The position numbers and the translations under genes were made by a program. Source: Reticulitermes speratus (Eukaryota > Arthropoda > Insecta > Blattodea > Rhinotermitidae). From it: a stretch of DNA of 64,000 nucleotides. Each line of letters starts with the position of its first letter. The first letter of the stretch is position 1. The notes beneath the pieces are model-generated. The model searched no databases and was not told the origin of the DNA. It worked only from the letters and a program-made list of their open reading frames with translations. Below, piece after piece: positions 12,071 through 23,503 of the stretch. The stretch spans positions 38,827,135 through 38,891,134 of the forward strand of contig JAJKFL010000005.1 in NCBI GenBank assembly GCA_021186555.1, read 5' to 3'.

Positions 12071-12333
12071 GCCGATCCCAGTGGCCCTGCGGTCTAAGGC
12101 GTGGGTCTTCGGCCGCTCGCTTACTAGGATCGTGGGTTCGAATCCCACCGGGGCATGGATGTCTGTCTCTTGTGAGTGTTGTGTGATGTCAGGTAGAGGT
12201 CTCTGCGACGAGCTGGTCCCTCGTCCAGAGGAGTCCTACCGACTGTGGTGTGTCTCAAATGTGTGTGATCATGAAACCTCGACGAAACGAGGAGGCTCAG
12301 GCCCATATAGGCTGTCGAGCCATTAAAAAAAAA
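12071..12333 (+). mobile_element. SINE-A copy, near full length
   Basis: This is a good reference copy. It starts GCCGATCCCAGTGG, has a tRNA-Leu-like A box (GGTCTAAGGCGTGGG) and B box (GTGGGTTCGAATCCCAC), then a body ending GGCTCAGGCCCATATAGG and TCGAGCCATT plus a nine-A tail (12325-12333). No clear target duplication. The two long frames crossing it (+ and -) are SINE artefacts. Confidence 0.92.
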
Positions 12334-13025
12334 GACAGAGTGGCAGATGAACGTGTCGGGCGAAGTGGTCATACTTGGCTAAGTGGACAACGCATTAGGT
12401 TTACCAGTACAAACGTTTGATGATAATTATGAAGCACTTGTTTTCATATCTGACCACTATTATTTTGGCGTTTTAAGCAGACAGAATCAAGTAACATGCC
12501 AGCGCGTTAAATTCTAGTTTTAGTTACACTTCAACTGTAGTTGTTGCAACTTATAAGAAGTCCTTTATGGTGATGAAGCACTGAAGTGCATAGAGAAGGG
12601 TGGGTGTTGTCTGTACTGTGGATCGCTACAGCAGCAGGGGAGAGAAACCTCCAGCTCTCATCAAAACTGTATATTTTTGTTATCTTCCACGCAGCGAGAT
12701 GACGTCATGAATATTTTGCTTCTCTCTCTCTCTCTCTCTCTCGCTCGCAGACAAGTGCTTCATATAATCAGCTCACACAGCCAAATGATATTCTTTTCGA
12801 AATAGGGGAGTGGGGAAGTAGGGGAGTTTTCTTAAACCGTCTCACATTTTACAGCCTGACTCATGCTACTGCGTTTGCGCACATTTCATATACCTTGATT
12901 TAAAAAGACCCTAGTATGATGATATTAACTTCAGTTTTAAGAAATACGTTCCTAGTTCTTATGCTCCCTCCTAAAGAATTCCACCACTTTTCCGACGTCA
13001 TTTCCGATTCAACATCTGCTGGTGT
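12334..13025. other. Unassigned sequence with a (TC)n microsatellite
   Basis: A pure (TC)12-type run lies at 12719-12742. No gene or other repeat recognised. Confidence 0.6.
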
Positions 13026-13190
13026 GCACATTAGTTCAGGCGTTTAGTCGCTGGTCTGTTAACGCGGACGAAGGGTTGCGATTCCAGGCCAGTTTATGTG
13101 GGATTTGTGGTGGATAAAGTGACACTGACAGTTATTTCTCCAGTTACTGCAGGTTTCTTGTGCCAGTAATATTCCACTAACGCTTCACAT
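13026..13190 (+). mobile_element. SINE-C relic
   Basis: The block ATGTGGGATTTGTGGTGGA followed by an AAAGTGACACTG stretch and ATATTCCACTAACGCTTCAC matches the full SINE-C at 51.46-51.72 kb. Upstream is a weak tRNA-like head (GGGTTGCGATTCCAGGCC at about 13074-13091). The 3' tail shared with the LINE is missing. A SINE-A has inserted immediately downstream. Confidence 0.65.
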
Positions 13191-13193
13191 TCT

Positions 13194-13475
13194 TTCATTT
13201 ATCACTTTTTTATGGCTCGACAGCCCTAGTGCGCCTAGGCCTCCTAATTATTGAGGTTTCGAGATCAAACTCGGTTAGACACACTACACTCGGTAGGACT
13301 CCACTGGACAAGTGATCAACCCGACGCAGACACCTCTACATGACAACACATAACATTCACAAGAGACAGATATCCATACCCCCGGCGGGATTCGAACCCG
13401 CAATCCCAGCAAGCGAGCGGCCGCAGACCCATGCCTTAGACCGCGCGGCCACTGGCATCGGCTTCATTCATCACT
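13194..13475 (-). mobile_element. SINE-A copy with target duplication
   Basis: Body 13207-13462 on the minus strand, with a short T/A tail. Flanked by TTCATTTATCACT (13194-13206) and TTCATTCATCACT (13463-13475), 12/13 identical. Both promoter boxes are intact in sequence. A typical target-primed insertion. Confidence 0.9.
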
Positions 13476-13959
13476 GACCGTGTATATCAGTAATTGACAG
13501 AGTGGTTAAATAACACACTTAAAATAGGTGTTGAGATTCTATACCTCAACACCATGTACAAACATCACAGTAGTTGCATTGCAATTTTTCATATAGAAAC
13601 AGATGTTATGTACCTCTTCATTTCTGTTTCTTAGTGCATACTGTTTAGGCCATTTTATCGGTAAACTATAGTAAAGTTATACCGTAGAGCTTGGCGGGGA
13701 GGGAGGCAGAAAATATCAGAAACTGCGTGTAAAGGTAGCTAGTCGTACTCCATGCCAAAGTCGAAGCTAGGAATAATCGAATCTTGACCAGGAAGAACAA
13801 CGCGGTACCGTGCCTTTCAATACATTTATTTGCCATGAGATAGGATGGACAAACAATTTTTATTCGGGAGCCGCATGGCGCTACTTCGAAACAGTCTCGG
13901 AATGGAGAGAAACGTAAAAAAAAAACTGAGAATAGAAAGTTAAGTATTTATGAATTATA
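13476..13959. other. Unassigned sequence
   Basis: Nothing recognisable. Confidence 0.5.
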
Positions 13960-14171
13960 GGGTATTTTTTTCCTGCTTGACCGATAAGCGCCGGTCCAAC
14001 GCTCCGCCCGATGCTCTGCTAGCTTTGCCGCGTACACCGCGTGTCTGGGAGTTTTAGCAGTCGATGGCGGGAGCTAGGCAAACGATCGCAGTGATAATAA
14101 CCCTTAAAAAGTCAAATAAAAACTACTAGAGCGTCGGGCAGGGGCTTATCGGTTAAGTAGGAAAAAACACC
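13960..14171. mobile_element. Candidate MITE with about 45-nt inverted ends
   Basis: The left end reads GGTATTTTTTTCCTGCTTGA then CCGATAAGC. The right end, reversed, reads GGTGTTTTTTCCTACTTAA then CCGATAAGC, and both continue to a GACGCT / AACGCT block. Length about 212 bp, no coding capacity. Ends are diverged and no certain target duplication is visible, so the superfamily is unknown. Confidence 0.55.
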
Positions 14172-14212
14172 TCATGCTGAACACGGTTTTGTCGGGAACT
14201 AGCCTCTTCCAA

Positions 14213-14262
14213 TCTCTCTCTCTCTCTCTGTCACACATACACACACACACTTACACACACTA
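14213..14262. repeat. (TC)n and (CA)n microsatellites
   Basis: (TC)9-type run at 14213-14230 followed by imperfect (CA)n to 14262. Confidence 0.9.
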
Positions 14263-15165
14263 GCTTCTTAATTATAGATATGCCTAAGTTATTGAATGAT
14301 GCATCGATATTATGTGGCGGTTAACACTGTGTGAAAAACATTGAGACGAGTTAAGTCCTCGGGGAAGCAAAATAACAAATATACTACATTAAAGTGGTTT
14401 TTATACACCATATGTAAGATTATTTTATTCAGTTACGATATATTCTCTAAACGACTCCTAAGAGAATTAGAAACTACACAGTAACATTCAAAAATATCTG
14501 AACATAACAGAGAGTCATAATGCGTTCTTTTTCTGGTCTGAGAGTGTTACGTGAAGTCAACAAATTTTGAATCACTCATCCCCTAGTAGAGATTCTCATA
14601 CTAACTCATTCCATAGTTAGTGGTTTTCTTCAGTGGTTTATAGTTGTCAGGTGAGCAGAAGTTAAGAAATTCCGTTATTGTACTAATTCTAAAGGCTCAT
14701 TTTAATGTTCATATTGGATTCTACCTTAAATATTATGATACCACACACACACACTACAAAATAAGATACATTTCATTGACATTTTCCATATAAGTCTAGT
14801 TTCACCAGAAGGTCTTTTTCTTGGTATTTGCCGACCAAAGTCTGGCATGCATTATCTTTCACGTGTATGCAAGCTACGTCTTCTGCCCATTTTATCCTTC
14901 CCTTTATTTGATAATAATATAAATTGAAGGGTACAAATTATTAACCTCGTAGTTATGTAATTTTATACTTCTCCCACGCCAAATATTCCCCTTCGTACCA
15001 TCTATTCGGATGCCCTCAATCTATTTATGTACACAAAAATAAGGGTAACTAGGACGCCCGACGTATCTCGTAATGCCCTCTCGGTTTTGCATGTCATAAT
15101 TTTGAAACGACTTCCTTTTGCTTTAAACTTGTTACAGTAATGCATCTACAAGGGTTGTTTATGAG
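14263..15165. other. Unassigned sequence
   Basis: No feature that I can support. Confidence 0.45.
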
Positions 15166-15335
15166 TGCGGGCGTATATTGGTAACCCGAAACAGCTACCC
15201 CATCCCTTAATTAGAGCTGAGAGGTGGAAGGTGAATATACGCTGCAGTTTGTGTTTTATTCATGCTGACCTTTGAATTTAATGAACTGGGAGCCGCTGAT
15301 AATTAGAGCCATTGCGGTAGCGATATTGCTATCCT
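15166..15335. promoter_or_regulatory. Possible cis-regulatory patch (TAATTA-type sites)
   Basis: Two copies of TAATTAGAGC about 100 bp apart (near 15211 and 15302) in a more mixed-composition stretch than its surroundings. Such sites fit homeodomain binding, but short motifs occur by chance. Only cross-species conservation would make this convincing. Confidence 0.2.
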
Positions 15336-18260
15336 GTCTGCTATGGAAAGATATTGCTCCCATTTATAAACGTTAAGTTGAACAGTGAGCAACATGCGAC
15401 CCGCGAGCCATTAGTTGAATCTATGTCAGTTAAAGTAACGGAAAAGACATTTCTGATGAAGACTGACAGTAATCTGGCCAAGGAATTCGCTGCTTTGATG
15501 AAACTCAAAGCTTTATCTCTGAATTATGAGAAGCTCGCCATAAGATACTAATAAAGCATTTGAACAAACTTTACATCATTACACTTTATTTCTCCAAGTA
15601 CCCTATTAATACGCTTCTCCCAAACATGCTCAAGTGGTTCCCTCCATTGAGATTTTCCAAGAACATTTTCCATGCTCTTCTTGTTTTATCTTTCTTTGCT
15701 ACATGCATCGGCCAGCTTACTTTCTGTGCAATTATAAATGGATAAGCAGTTTTTTAAAGGAATTTGATAACACGGGGCTCTTATAAGCCTATACGTAATA
15801 GCAAACACGAAAGTCTCTGGTAGATTGCACACAACAAAGTATAGATTTCGATGTCTCATTCAACTCATTCCACTTGTCATGGAGTTTTCTCGTGTGTTTA
15901 TATTCGTGCATCTGCATGATAACATTCCTCACCGAAGTGTGACCTGGACGTATTTTCCCATGTTTTGAAAATATTTATCATGAGTTGGTTAACATGTCGT
16001 CCACCATGAAGTGTAATGTGTGGTTTAACAAATTAGCATGCGACATTAGAGACTTCTACAGGGCTGTTTATGAACGTTATTGTGTCATGTCTGCAGCCAT
16101 GTAGTGTACCAAGGTTTCACAGGCATATGCAGCCCTCATGTAGCCTCTATGACTGAGGCAGCAGTTTCGCCTGAAGCGTCAGTAAACAGCTGTGCAATAC
16201 ACGGCCTTACATCACAGGAGACAGTATTCTTAAAAAATTTGTTTGTGTGAAGAGTGTACATGAATATATTTCGGCTAAAAGTTACTGTGAGGAAATTAAG
16301 TAAAGTAGCTGAGGTATTTTATTTAAGTTATAAAATATGTTGTCATTTCACTGACCTTGTAACATTTGAGTATTTTAGAAAAGAATTTTCAAAGTCTCAT
16401 ACATTTACTTAGGCGTACAGTCCAACTAAAAATACTGAAATAGCTCAACAAGTTAACTATAGATCTTTCCCCTCGAATATCGTTATGATATGATAACTTT
16501 AAGAAACATGTAACTGTTTCTACACTAAAACAACTAAGTAATTTATTGGTGGTACTTTTTATTAGCAATGACGTATGAAAGGGTTTGCTCTTTCAGAAGC
16601 TTCAATTCTAGTCAGTTTTCGAAAAGAGCATCTACGTTTCGCCAAACTACATATAATAGGCAATATTATAATGTTTATATGTATTAATATCCCGCTTTTA
16701 CTCTTTGATTTCATGAAATTTAATCACAGAGTCCCTAAATATGAAACAAAGACGGCAGCAGTAAGTTCTAAATGCATACAAAAATCCCGGACCATAACAG
16801 CCTCCGCTATTTCCTTTATATTACAGATATTAAAACATGATGGAATGCAGGGTCAAAATTGAGGCCAAGGAATGTCGTTATATATCCGATAATCGAGTGG
16901 CTTCTGCTCCTTCGGAGCACTTGAGTGTAAGGGCATGGGTACAATCAATATCCATTTAAGTGAAATAAATAGGATCCCTTCTCATAAAAGAAGTAGGCCT
17001 GAATACTTTGTAATGGGATGGTAGTAGTGAAGAAGTTGGTATCCCCTTCTGCTACATTTTTTTTAAATAGTTACCTACATGTAAATTTATTTCCAGGATA
17101 ACCAATCATTTTTAGAGAATATTCTGTAAGGTTTTATTGTTTTAGAACTGTATTTATGAACCTATAAACGATGAATGTCCTGTAGAGTACCTGCAGAACT
17201 GAAAGCGATTGTTTTTATGCCCTCAGTGTATAATTGCTGTTAGAGATGTACACATTCAACCGCTCCCCGTTATGTAATTTTCTTCAGGCTCTTGTGACAT
17301 CTCTTTTCTAGTGTTATTCTTGTCAGCACGCTCTTCTCAACACCCTTAAAGTGAATCGGTTAGTTGGAAAAGGGAACATGGCTAATGGCTAACAGGTCGA
17401 CAGCTTGCCGTTTCCAGGTATGAGATTCAATTACATCTGCAAGTTTAAACACTGAACTATAATCGACATAACATTTAAACGGTTACTGTATTAAGGAACA
17501 CACGATTAAGTGGAGTGGCTGGAAGTTCCGCGTTTCCTCAATCTCGGCTCTAGAAGTATACGTCTGTGTATATGTCTGTCGCTCCACGACCCATACTTCC
17601 GAAGACAGAGCCACATTTGCCATTGCATGTGAGGCTGGAGGATCCCAGACCAGATATGGATATGGTTGTAAGGAGAAATGTCACTTCCTAACAGGAAAAC
17701 GGGTCCCTGTATCCAAAGGCAAATTAAGTAGGATATCCTTCTCTTTGTGAACGAGATTTGGACCACATCGCTGTCGTCCAGGCCTGCTAACCGACGGCCA
17801 TGCACAGCTGCTTGTGTGGGTGTAAAGTTTCACTGTCGGATCGGTACTGCGTCATTCACAGTGCCTGCATACGTCGATTTTTATAACAGTTTTGGTTTCA
17901 AATGAGCCTTGATGGAGAGAGCGGTACTGGAAATGACAGTCAACCCGACACTGTACGCTGTGACCTTGATCCAAGTCAATATTTACATCTCGTTAAGCAT
18001 GCAGTTTACAGAACCAAGCCGGAATACTGCAATATTTTGTCAGTGTTTCAGGTTCAGTACCAGAACATCACCTCCTTTCGTTTAGTGGTACAAAAGTGCT
18101 ACTACTACTATTACGCCGCTGCCGCTTCGGGTATCACTAGTAGCTTATTAATGCCGCTGTTAATAATTCAATTTAATTTAATTCAATTCTAGTTTATTAA
18201 TGTGCCAAGTCAACAGCCAGATGGCCAATTACAGAAACACACAACAAACAAACACAAATA
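15336..18260. other. Unassigned sequence
   Basis: Frames of 61-99 codons occur on both strands (for example 17506-17805 minus, 17902-18192 plus), none with a recognised domain or plausible splice context. No repeat family identified with confidence. Confidence 0.45.
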
Positions 18261-18265
18261 ACGAC

Positions 18266-18310
18266 AAATAATAATAATAATAATAATAATAATTATTATT
18301 ATTATTATTA
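18266..18310. repeat. (AAT)n-(ATT)n palindromic microsatellite
   Basis: AAT units switch to ATT units at about 18291, making the tract self-complementary and likely to form a hairpin. Confidence 0.9.
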
Positions 18311-20294
18311 CTTATTAGTATTAGATTAGATTCAGGCCCACAAGTACCTTCAAAATAGTCACCCTAATGGCAGGGAAACATCCCCTACTGCCCATAGCAT
18401 AGAAGTTTGAGTGAACCCCAGTGTCCAGTTCTGGTAGGGAAAGCAAAAATTCCTCCTTCGCTTGGGAATTGGGCCCAGACATCCTCCTCGTAGTCATTGA
18501 ATGGAGTGTGTATTGATGGTGTTTGATAATGATGATAATGGTAATATGATGATAATAATGTTAATACTGTTCTTTAAATTAGATCATTAGAGGTAACATT
18601 ACGCAGGCTCCGTTATTGGTACTATATGTTCTTAAGCCTTTATCGAAAAGTTTAAAGGTCCGTTTTGGAGCTCAGTGTGACGGAAATATGAAAATGTATA
18701 TGTGGTTACTAAGTAAGTATTTCGAAGATCATGTGGCCTGGTTGAAAGTCCTAACCCTGCATTCACCTATACAGACTGAGAACAGACATACCTGCTGTCG
18801 GGCATGGTATTCGGTAAACCTGCAGAGAATGGAACCGCCTAGCTCCCGAACAAAGCATGTGAATTTACCGCTACAATTACCTGCTCTGTGTTCGGTCTCA
18901 GATCCAACATCATCCACTAATGACCTATTCACCTTCTTTCTTTTAGACTGCACTATGTGATTTGCTTGTTAATGTGTACTATGTCATTTATAAAATTTGT
19001 CGGGAAATTTGTTGTGAGGATATGAGGTGGATCAAACTTTCCTAAGAGTCGTCTTTCGCGTAGCTGTGATTTCAGTATCGTTGAATATTCGAGTTTTTTT
19101 ATCGAAGAGGTGGTTATTACTGATCGTCTTTGTTTGCAATTTAGGAGTGTGGTTTAGTTCCTAGATGGAATAATCTAAAAAACTATTACATCCACAAACA
19201 AATCTTCTGTTTCTTCCTATCCTTCCCTCTTACCTGTGTCGTTACTAGGTAATCACATACAATTTAATACATAAAGTGATGTATGCCCACTGATATGTTT
19301 CTGTAGTCAACCATATGTAACTGAAAACACAAATAATCCATATTACCAAGACTGAAGCTACATAACTCATAAGGCAATGGAATAAGTAATATTATTTAAG
19401 CACAATTTATTTTAAGTAAATTCCGGGTTTAATATATGCTTTTAGCTTTGTTATTCGGTTTTATAGTATCGTTTATCTATACACACGTAAAAATGTTATA
19501 AAAGAAAATACCGTGTGTATAATAAATATTAAATGAAGTCAGTGTCCTGAATCACTTTAATCTGTCCTCTTTGCCATAATATCCCATTATCATATTACTT
19601 TGCCTGTTCAAAACTGTATCTGTATATAGCACAGTATTTACTATTGATATGACCGTAGTACATCGGTACACAGAACTCTCCGCTGAACTTGTGAATGTCT
19701 ATGTGTACGCGAGGGTCATTATCGTACTCGTGAGGTCAGTAGCTTTTCAGGGTATTACCAAAGCGTATCTGGCTTCCAAAGCTCCTGTTAATTACGAATA
19801 CAGTCCTGAGAGCTTATTCACAGCAACATTAGTCCCATCAAGGAGTTTTATTCAAACTTTATGTGTAATTACAGATTTGATTTAAAATGAGGGATTATGG
19901 CACTATGTACACGTTAAATGTTTCTAATGCTGCTCTGCTCTTATTCTAACCCTTCAATGCGGGATTGTATATATACGTACAGTCTTAGGCGCATAAAAAG
20001 TATTAGTATAAATTGTATAAAAATTATGTAATTGAAGCACAAGCAGCACACATATACATAAATACTAAAGTTGGCGGGGCATATAGCTGACACGGAAAAG
20101 ATGAAAAACGCGTACACAGTTTGTTCGGGAACGTCGTGAGACATCAATTGAAACATGCGGGAATGTGTGGAAAGGTAAAGGAATTTAAGTATGAATGTGT
20201 GACTTTGATTAAACTAGTTCAGAGTGGGTTCTACTGTCGGGCTTTTGCAAAGGTTGTAATGAAGTGTCGAGCTTTATGAAGAGGGGAAAATTAT
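18311..20294. other. Unassigned sequence
   Basis: No recognised gene or repeat. A 114-codon frame at 18616-18960 (+) and its antisense frame have no motif. Confidence 0.45.
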
Positions 20295-20592
20295 TTCTTT
20301 CTTTGTGTCTTTCTTTCTTTCTTTCTTTCTTTCTTAGTCTGACCTCTTCTACCTACTCATTTTAGGTGTAGAGGGTTATTTTTTCACCTGATCACACTCA
20401 ATGATACATACACACACATACTCGGTAGGACTTCTCTGACGATGGATCGGCCCGTCGCAAAGACCTCTACCTGACACACAACATTCTCAAGAGACAGACA
20501 TCCATGGCCCCCAGAGGGTTTCGAGCCGGCAATCTCGGCAAGTGAGTGACCGCAGACCAACGCTTTAAACCGCGCGGCCACCGAGATCGGCT
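20295..20592 (-). mobile_element. SINE-A copy, alternative 3' module, (TTTC)n tail
   Basis: The minus-strand head has the SINE-A boxes in eroded form and the body through GAGGTCTTTGCGACGGG. The 3' part differs from the standard copies: it ends in a module seen in plus orientation as CTCTTCTACCTACTCATT and TAGGTGTAGAG, with a (TTTC)n tail at 20295-20335. The same module occurs at 59447-59570, so this is a subfamily rather than one rearranged copy. Confidence 0.8.
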
Positions 20593-21639
20593 GGAAATTT
20601 CATTACTAGGAGAGTAACAGTTAACATCTAAAGATAGAACCTACATCATAATGCAGTACATTTTTCAAAACTGTACTCATAGTATGTGCTCTGTATCTGT
20701 AATAACAAAACGATGGAAGACAAAAGTTTGCCACATTTTTTCCATCATCCCGTTGTGTTTAATCTATATTGTTATTTATTAACTTATTTATATCTTGGAT
20801 TATTGATATGTTTCTTTTATAACATAAACAACTGAATTACAGTCACAGAATGTGGGTGACGGATCCGAGGACACGCAACTGCAAGTATAATGAGTCTCCT
20901 CAATGCAAAGAAGACACACCACTGCACTGCGACAGTCTGTAATTTGTATGTGATACGTACATAACTACATGATAGTCCCGTATGAATTCACACGAAACTT
21001 CTCGTCTCTTATTTTAACAAAATATGAAGTGTCTGGTATAAAAGAAGCTGTTAATATTTAATTATTTCCAGATTCTAACAAGTTGTTCGTAATTTATTAA
21101 TTAATTTATTTATTTATTCATGCATTTATTAACCAAATTAAGAAAGCGAGAAAACTGATAGCAAATATATACATCCCGTAAGAACAGGGAGCAGTAAAGT
21201 GGTGCTGTTTCTAACACGTTATTTATTGTCGGACTCAGCACGGATGGTAAGTGATGGTCTTTCGCGCAGACAGATTTGTAACTGTAATAATGTGCCGCTA
21301 GGAATTTATTTCCCACGAACTTCTTGTACATTCGTATGCTATTAATGCCATGCAGTTCATTGTAATATCAATTGATCCTCATTTATCTTCAACTATTTAT
21401 TGCCAAACTATACTTCATTTAGATTCCCCTCGCTAATACTAAGTTCCTCTGTCGTAAATCCCAACAGCACATGCACCAAGAGTGCGACCTGACAACTTGG
21501 TGAAATCGCGTGAGAAAACGTACAGTATCAAAAGAAAAGCGTGACTGACGGCGACTGGTTTCCTCTCACCACGCGACAACCAGCGCCCCGTGTTTATCTG
21601 TTTCTGTTTTCCTACTTTGCACGTTAAGGAGGGTACAGT
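20593..21639. other. Unassigned sequence
   Basis: No recognised feature. AT-rich, with TTTA/ATTT runs near 21093-21120. Confidence 0.45.
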
Positions 21640-21775
21640 GTTAGCGCGCCCGGCGCCAGGAAGTTTAATTCACACGCCATGACGGAGGCGTCGGATTAAA
21701 CAGGTGTTTAACAGGGCTTAATGATCGGATTATGAAGTTTGGAAAGGGTGATTAATTATTTAATTAGGTAAGCTG
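21640..21775. promoter_or_regulatory. Possible conserved non-coding or enhancer-like block
   Basis: A dense set of homeodomain-type sites lies in unusually balanced sequence: GGATTA at 21693-21698 and 21727-21732, TTTAATTC near 21663, CTTAATGATC near 21717 and ATTAATTATTTAATTAG near 21751-21767. It does not match any repeat in the window. Only comparison with related species can show whether it is constrained. Confidence 0.3.
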
Positions 21776-22214
21776 GTATTTTGTCGTGTTCTCAGTTCTG
21801 CAATATGGGACTGGTGTGTGCACACAGCGCTCTGAACCGCTCTTTCGCTTGTATTACAGAGATTTTGTGCTCAAGAAATTCAAGTAAATTAATACGGGCA
21901 CATGTTGTCATCTGTTTGCCTATACTATGCAGTTACGCAAATTAATTGCATTGCGTGAATGAGAAACTCGAATGTCAGACCTTGATTAATTTCTTGTTTA
22001 ATGACTGGCAAAACCATCATATCTGTGATTGTCCCTCATACGGTTATTAATGCTTAAAATGTGAGGTGGGTTTCTAACGTCCTCTTTGGGCCCTTTGTTT
22101 CCTGTCGGCCCACGTGGCTGTCCCACCTTGGACTACATTACGAAGGCCGGGCTCTCCCTTGCCCAATAATATCCCGATTATTTTTTCAGCAGTAACGTCT
22201 AACGTACGCAACCT
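21776..22214. other. Unassigned sequence
   Basis: No recognised feature. It may include more 5' parts of the LINE that follows, too eroded to read. Confidence 0.45.
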
Positions 22215-22690
22215 GAAATATTACCTGGAACAGTATACCAGGTCACAAACATGGTAAACTCTTTATCAATGGACCATACAAGAAGAAAGCTGATGGCCTG
22301 ATTAAATTGAGCAGGAATCAACTTAGATCAGTAGTAGCATTCCTCACAGGACATGCACCTGTGAGGAAGCACTTGAACATAATGGGCCTCTTCGAAGGAG
22401 ATCCGACCTGCAGATTTTGTGGGTCGGAGACTGAAACTGTGCACCATATTGTTTGTGGTTGCGAGGCACTGGCTCGACAACGTTATAAGCTCTTTGGGAA
22501 GATGTTCGCTGAACCAAGAGATATAAGCTTGGCTCCACTAAAAACCTGTGTCTCTTTATTAGTAGCGCAGGGCTAATGAACCAATGCTGAAAGAAAGACT
22601 AAAGGTGAGCACAATAAGCCTAAAGGCTGCGGTGCATCCGGAGTGAATGCCGACGGGCCCATAGAAGAAGAAGAAGAAGGAGAAGAAGAG
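22215..22690 (+). pseudogene. Non-LTR retrotransposon 3' end: ORF2 C-terminus and 3' UTR
   Basis: An open frame runs from just after a TGA at 22214 to the stop at 22574. It reads LFINGPYKKKADGLIKLSR, then LRSVVAFLTGHAPVRKHL, MGLFEGDPTCRFCGSE and ETVHHIVCGCEALARQR, the zinc-knuckle-like C-terminus (C-x2-C ... H-x4-C) that follows the RNase H or polymerase region in I/jockey-type LINEs. All catalytic domains are missing, so this is a 5'-truncated copy. The 3' UTR ends with a 35-nt block at 22609-22643 also found at the end of SINE-C, followed by a (GAA)n tail (22667-22690). I cannot fix the clade. Confidence 0.82.
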
Positions 22691-23276
22691 AACCTGAAAT
22701 GAAAATATTGAGGATGGTGTGTTGATTTTTATCCTAAAAGTGGTAACGGATTTACACATCAGTTTAGTTTTTCTAAGGTATCATGTCCCTGAGTTCCATT
22801 ATTATTTTTTTTATTGTCTTGTTTCTGACAGGATAACAAAATATTCAGTGTAGTACAAGTTTTCCCAGAAGATGTTCTGCAAGAAAATTCCATTACACTA
22901 TATTGTTATTAGTATTATTGTTATTGTTATTGTTATTACTATTTTAAACGCCAGCTTACAAACATTTTCGTTTTTATTTCACAATTTGGGGAAGCCATAC
23001 GTGATAAAAACTTTTGAGGAAAAAAGAAAATCTCTCTGTTCGCTAAAACTTGCAAATATGAAGCAAATTATATATTTTTTAAATTTTTGTATACAGGAAA
23101 CAATTTTTTTTTCTAAATATATGCAATTGAAGCAAGTCAATCTCGCATCCTTTTTTTTAATATTCATTTATTATTGCTCTCACTTATTTGCGATCCAGTT
23201 CTTTAACTTCACATATAAAACTTTTTCACGTAATCCATATTTCGTGCAATAGATTGATTATAATATATTTTATCCA
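22691..23276. other. Unassigned AT-rich sequence
   Basis: Includes an imperfect (ATTGTT)n tract near 22903-22945. A 126-codon frame at 22872-23252 (+) is low-complexity, rich in F and I, and has no motif. Confidence 0.5.
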
Positions 23277-23503
23277 ACAAAGTGCACAATCAATAATGAA
23301 TAACATTAGTCACTTATGTTCCTCCTACATGTTTCGACCTCTACAAGGTCATCATCAAGGAGGTATATACAAAGGCATACAAGTATAATTCGCTGTACTT
23401 TTATGCTTTTGTATATACTATATGATGATAACCTTGCAGAGGTCGAAACATGTAGGAGGAACATAAGTAACTAATCGATTATTATTAGTGACTGTTCAAT
23501 TTG
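23277..23503. repeat. Palindromic element with hammerhead-like arms
   Basis: Arms 23277-23379 and 23402-23503 are near-complementary (spacer about 22 nt). Each arm carries the same motif on opposite strands. On the minus strand of the left arm: stem strand CCTCC (complement of 23359-23363), TTGATGA (23352-23358), a GACC/GGTC hairpin, GAAACATGTA (23326-23335), then GGAGG (23321-23325) which pairs with CCTCC. On the plus strand of the right arm: TGATGATA, CCTTGCAGAGGTC and GAAACATGTAGGAGG (23445-). The first core base C is changed in both. This fits a decayed Penelope-type hammerhead layout, but cleavage cannot be assumed. Confidence 0.65.

Noticed and set aside
12071-12160. tRNA-Leu-like sequence that could be called a tRNA gene
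   Set aside because: It is the head of a SINE: the acceptor stem does not close, a SINE body follows at once, and the same head occurs in several copies, some with target duplications. The same applies to the tRNA-Lys-like heads of SINE-B.
12063-12372. Overlapping 82-87 codon frames on both strands, with cysteines and many R and P residues
   Set aside because: They are translations of SINE-A. The same pseudo-peptides appear at 9977-10311, 41607-42256 and 60868-61185.
17506-17805. 99-codon minus frame with an even residue mix
   Set aside because: No family recognised. Other frames of the same stretch gave nothing either. Kept as unassigned.
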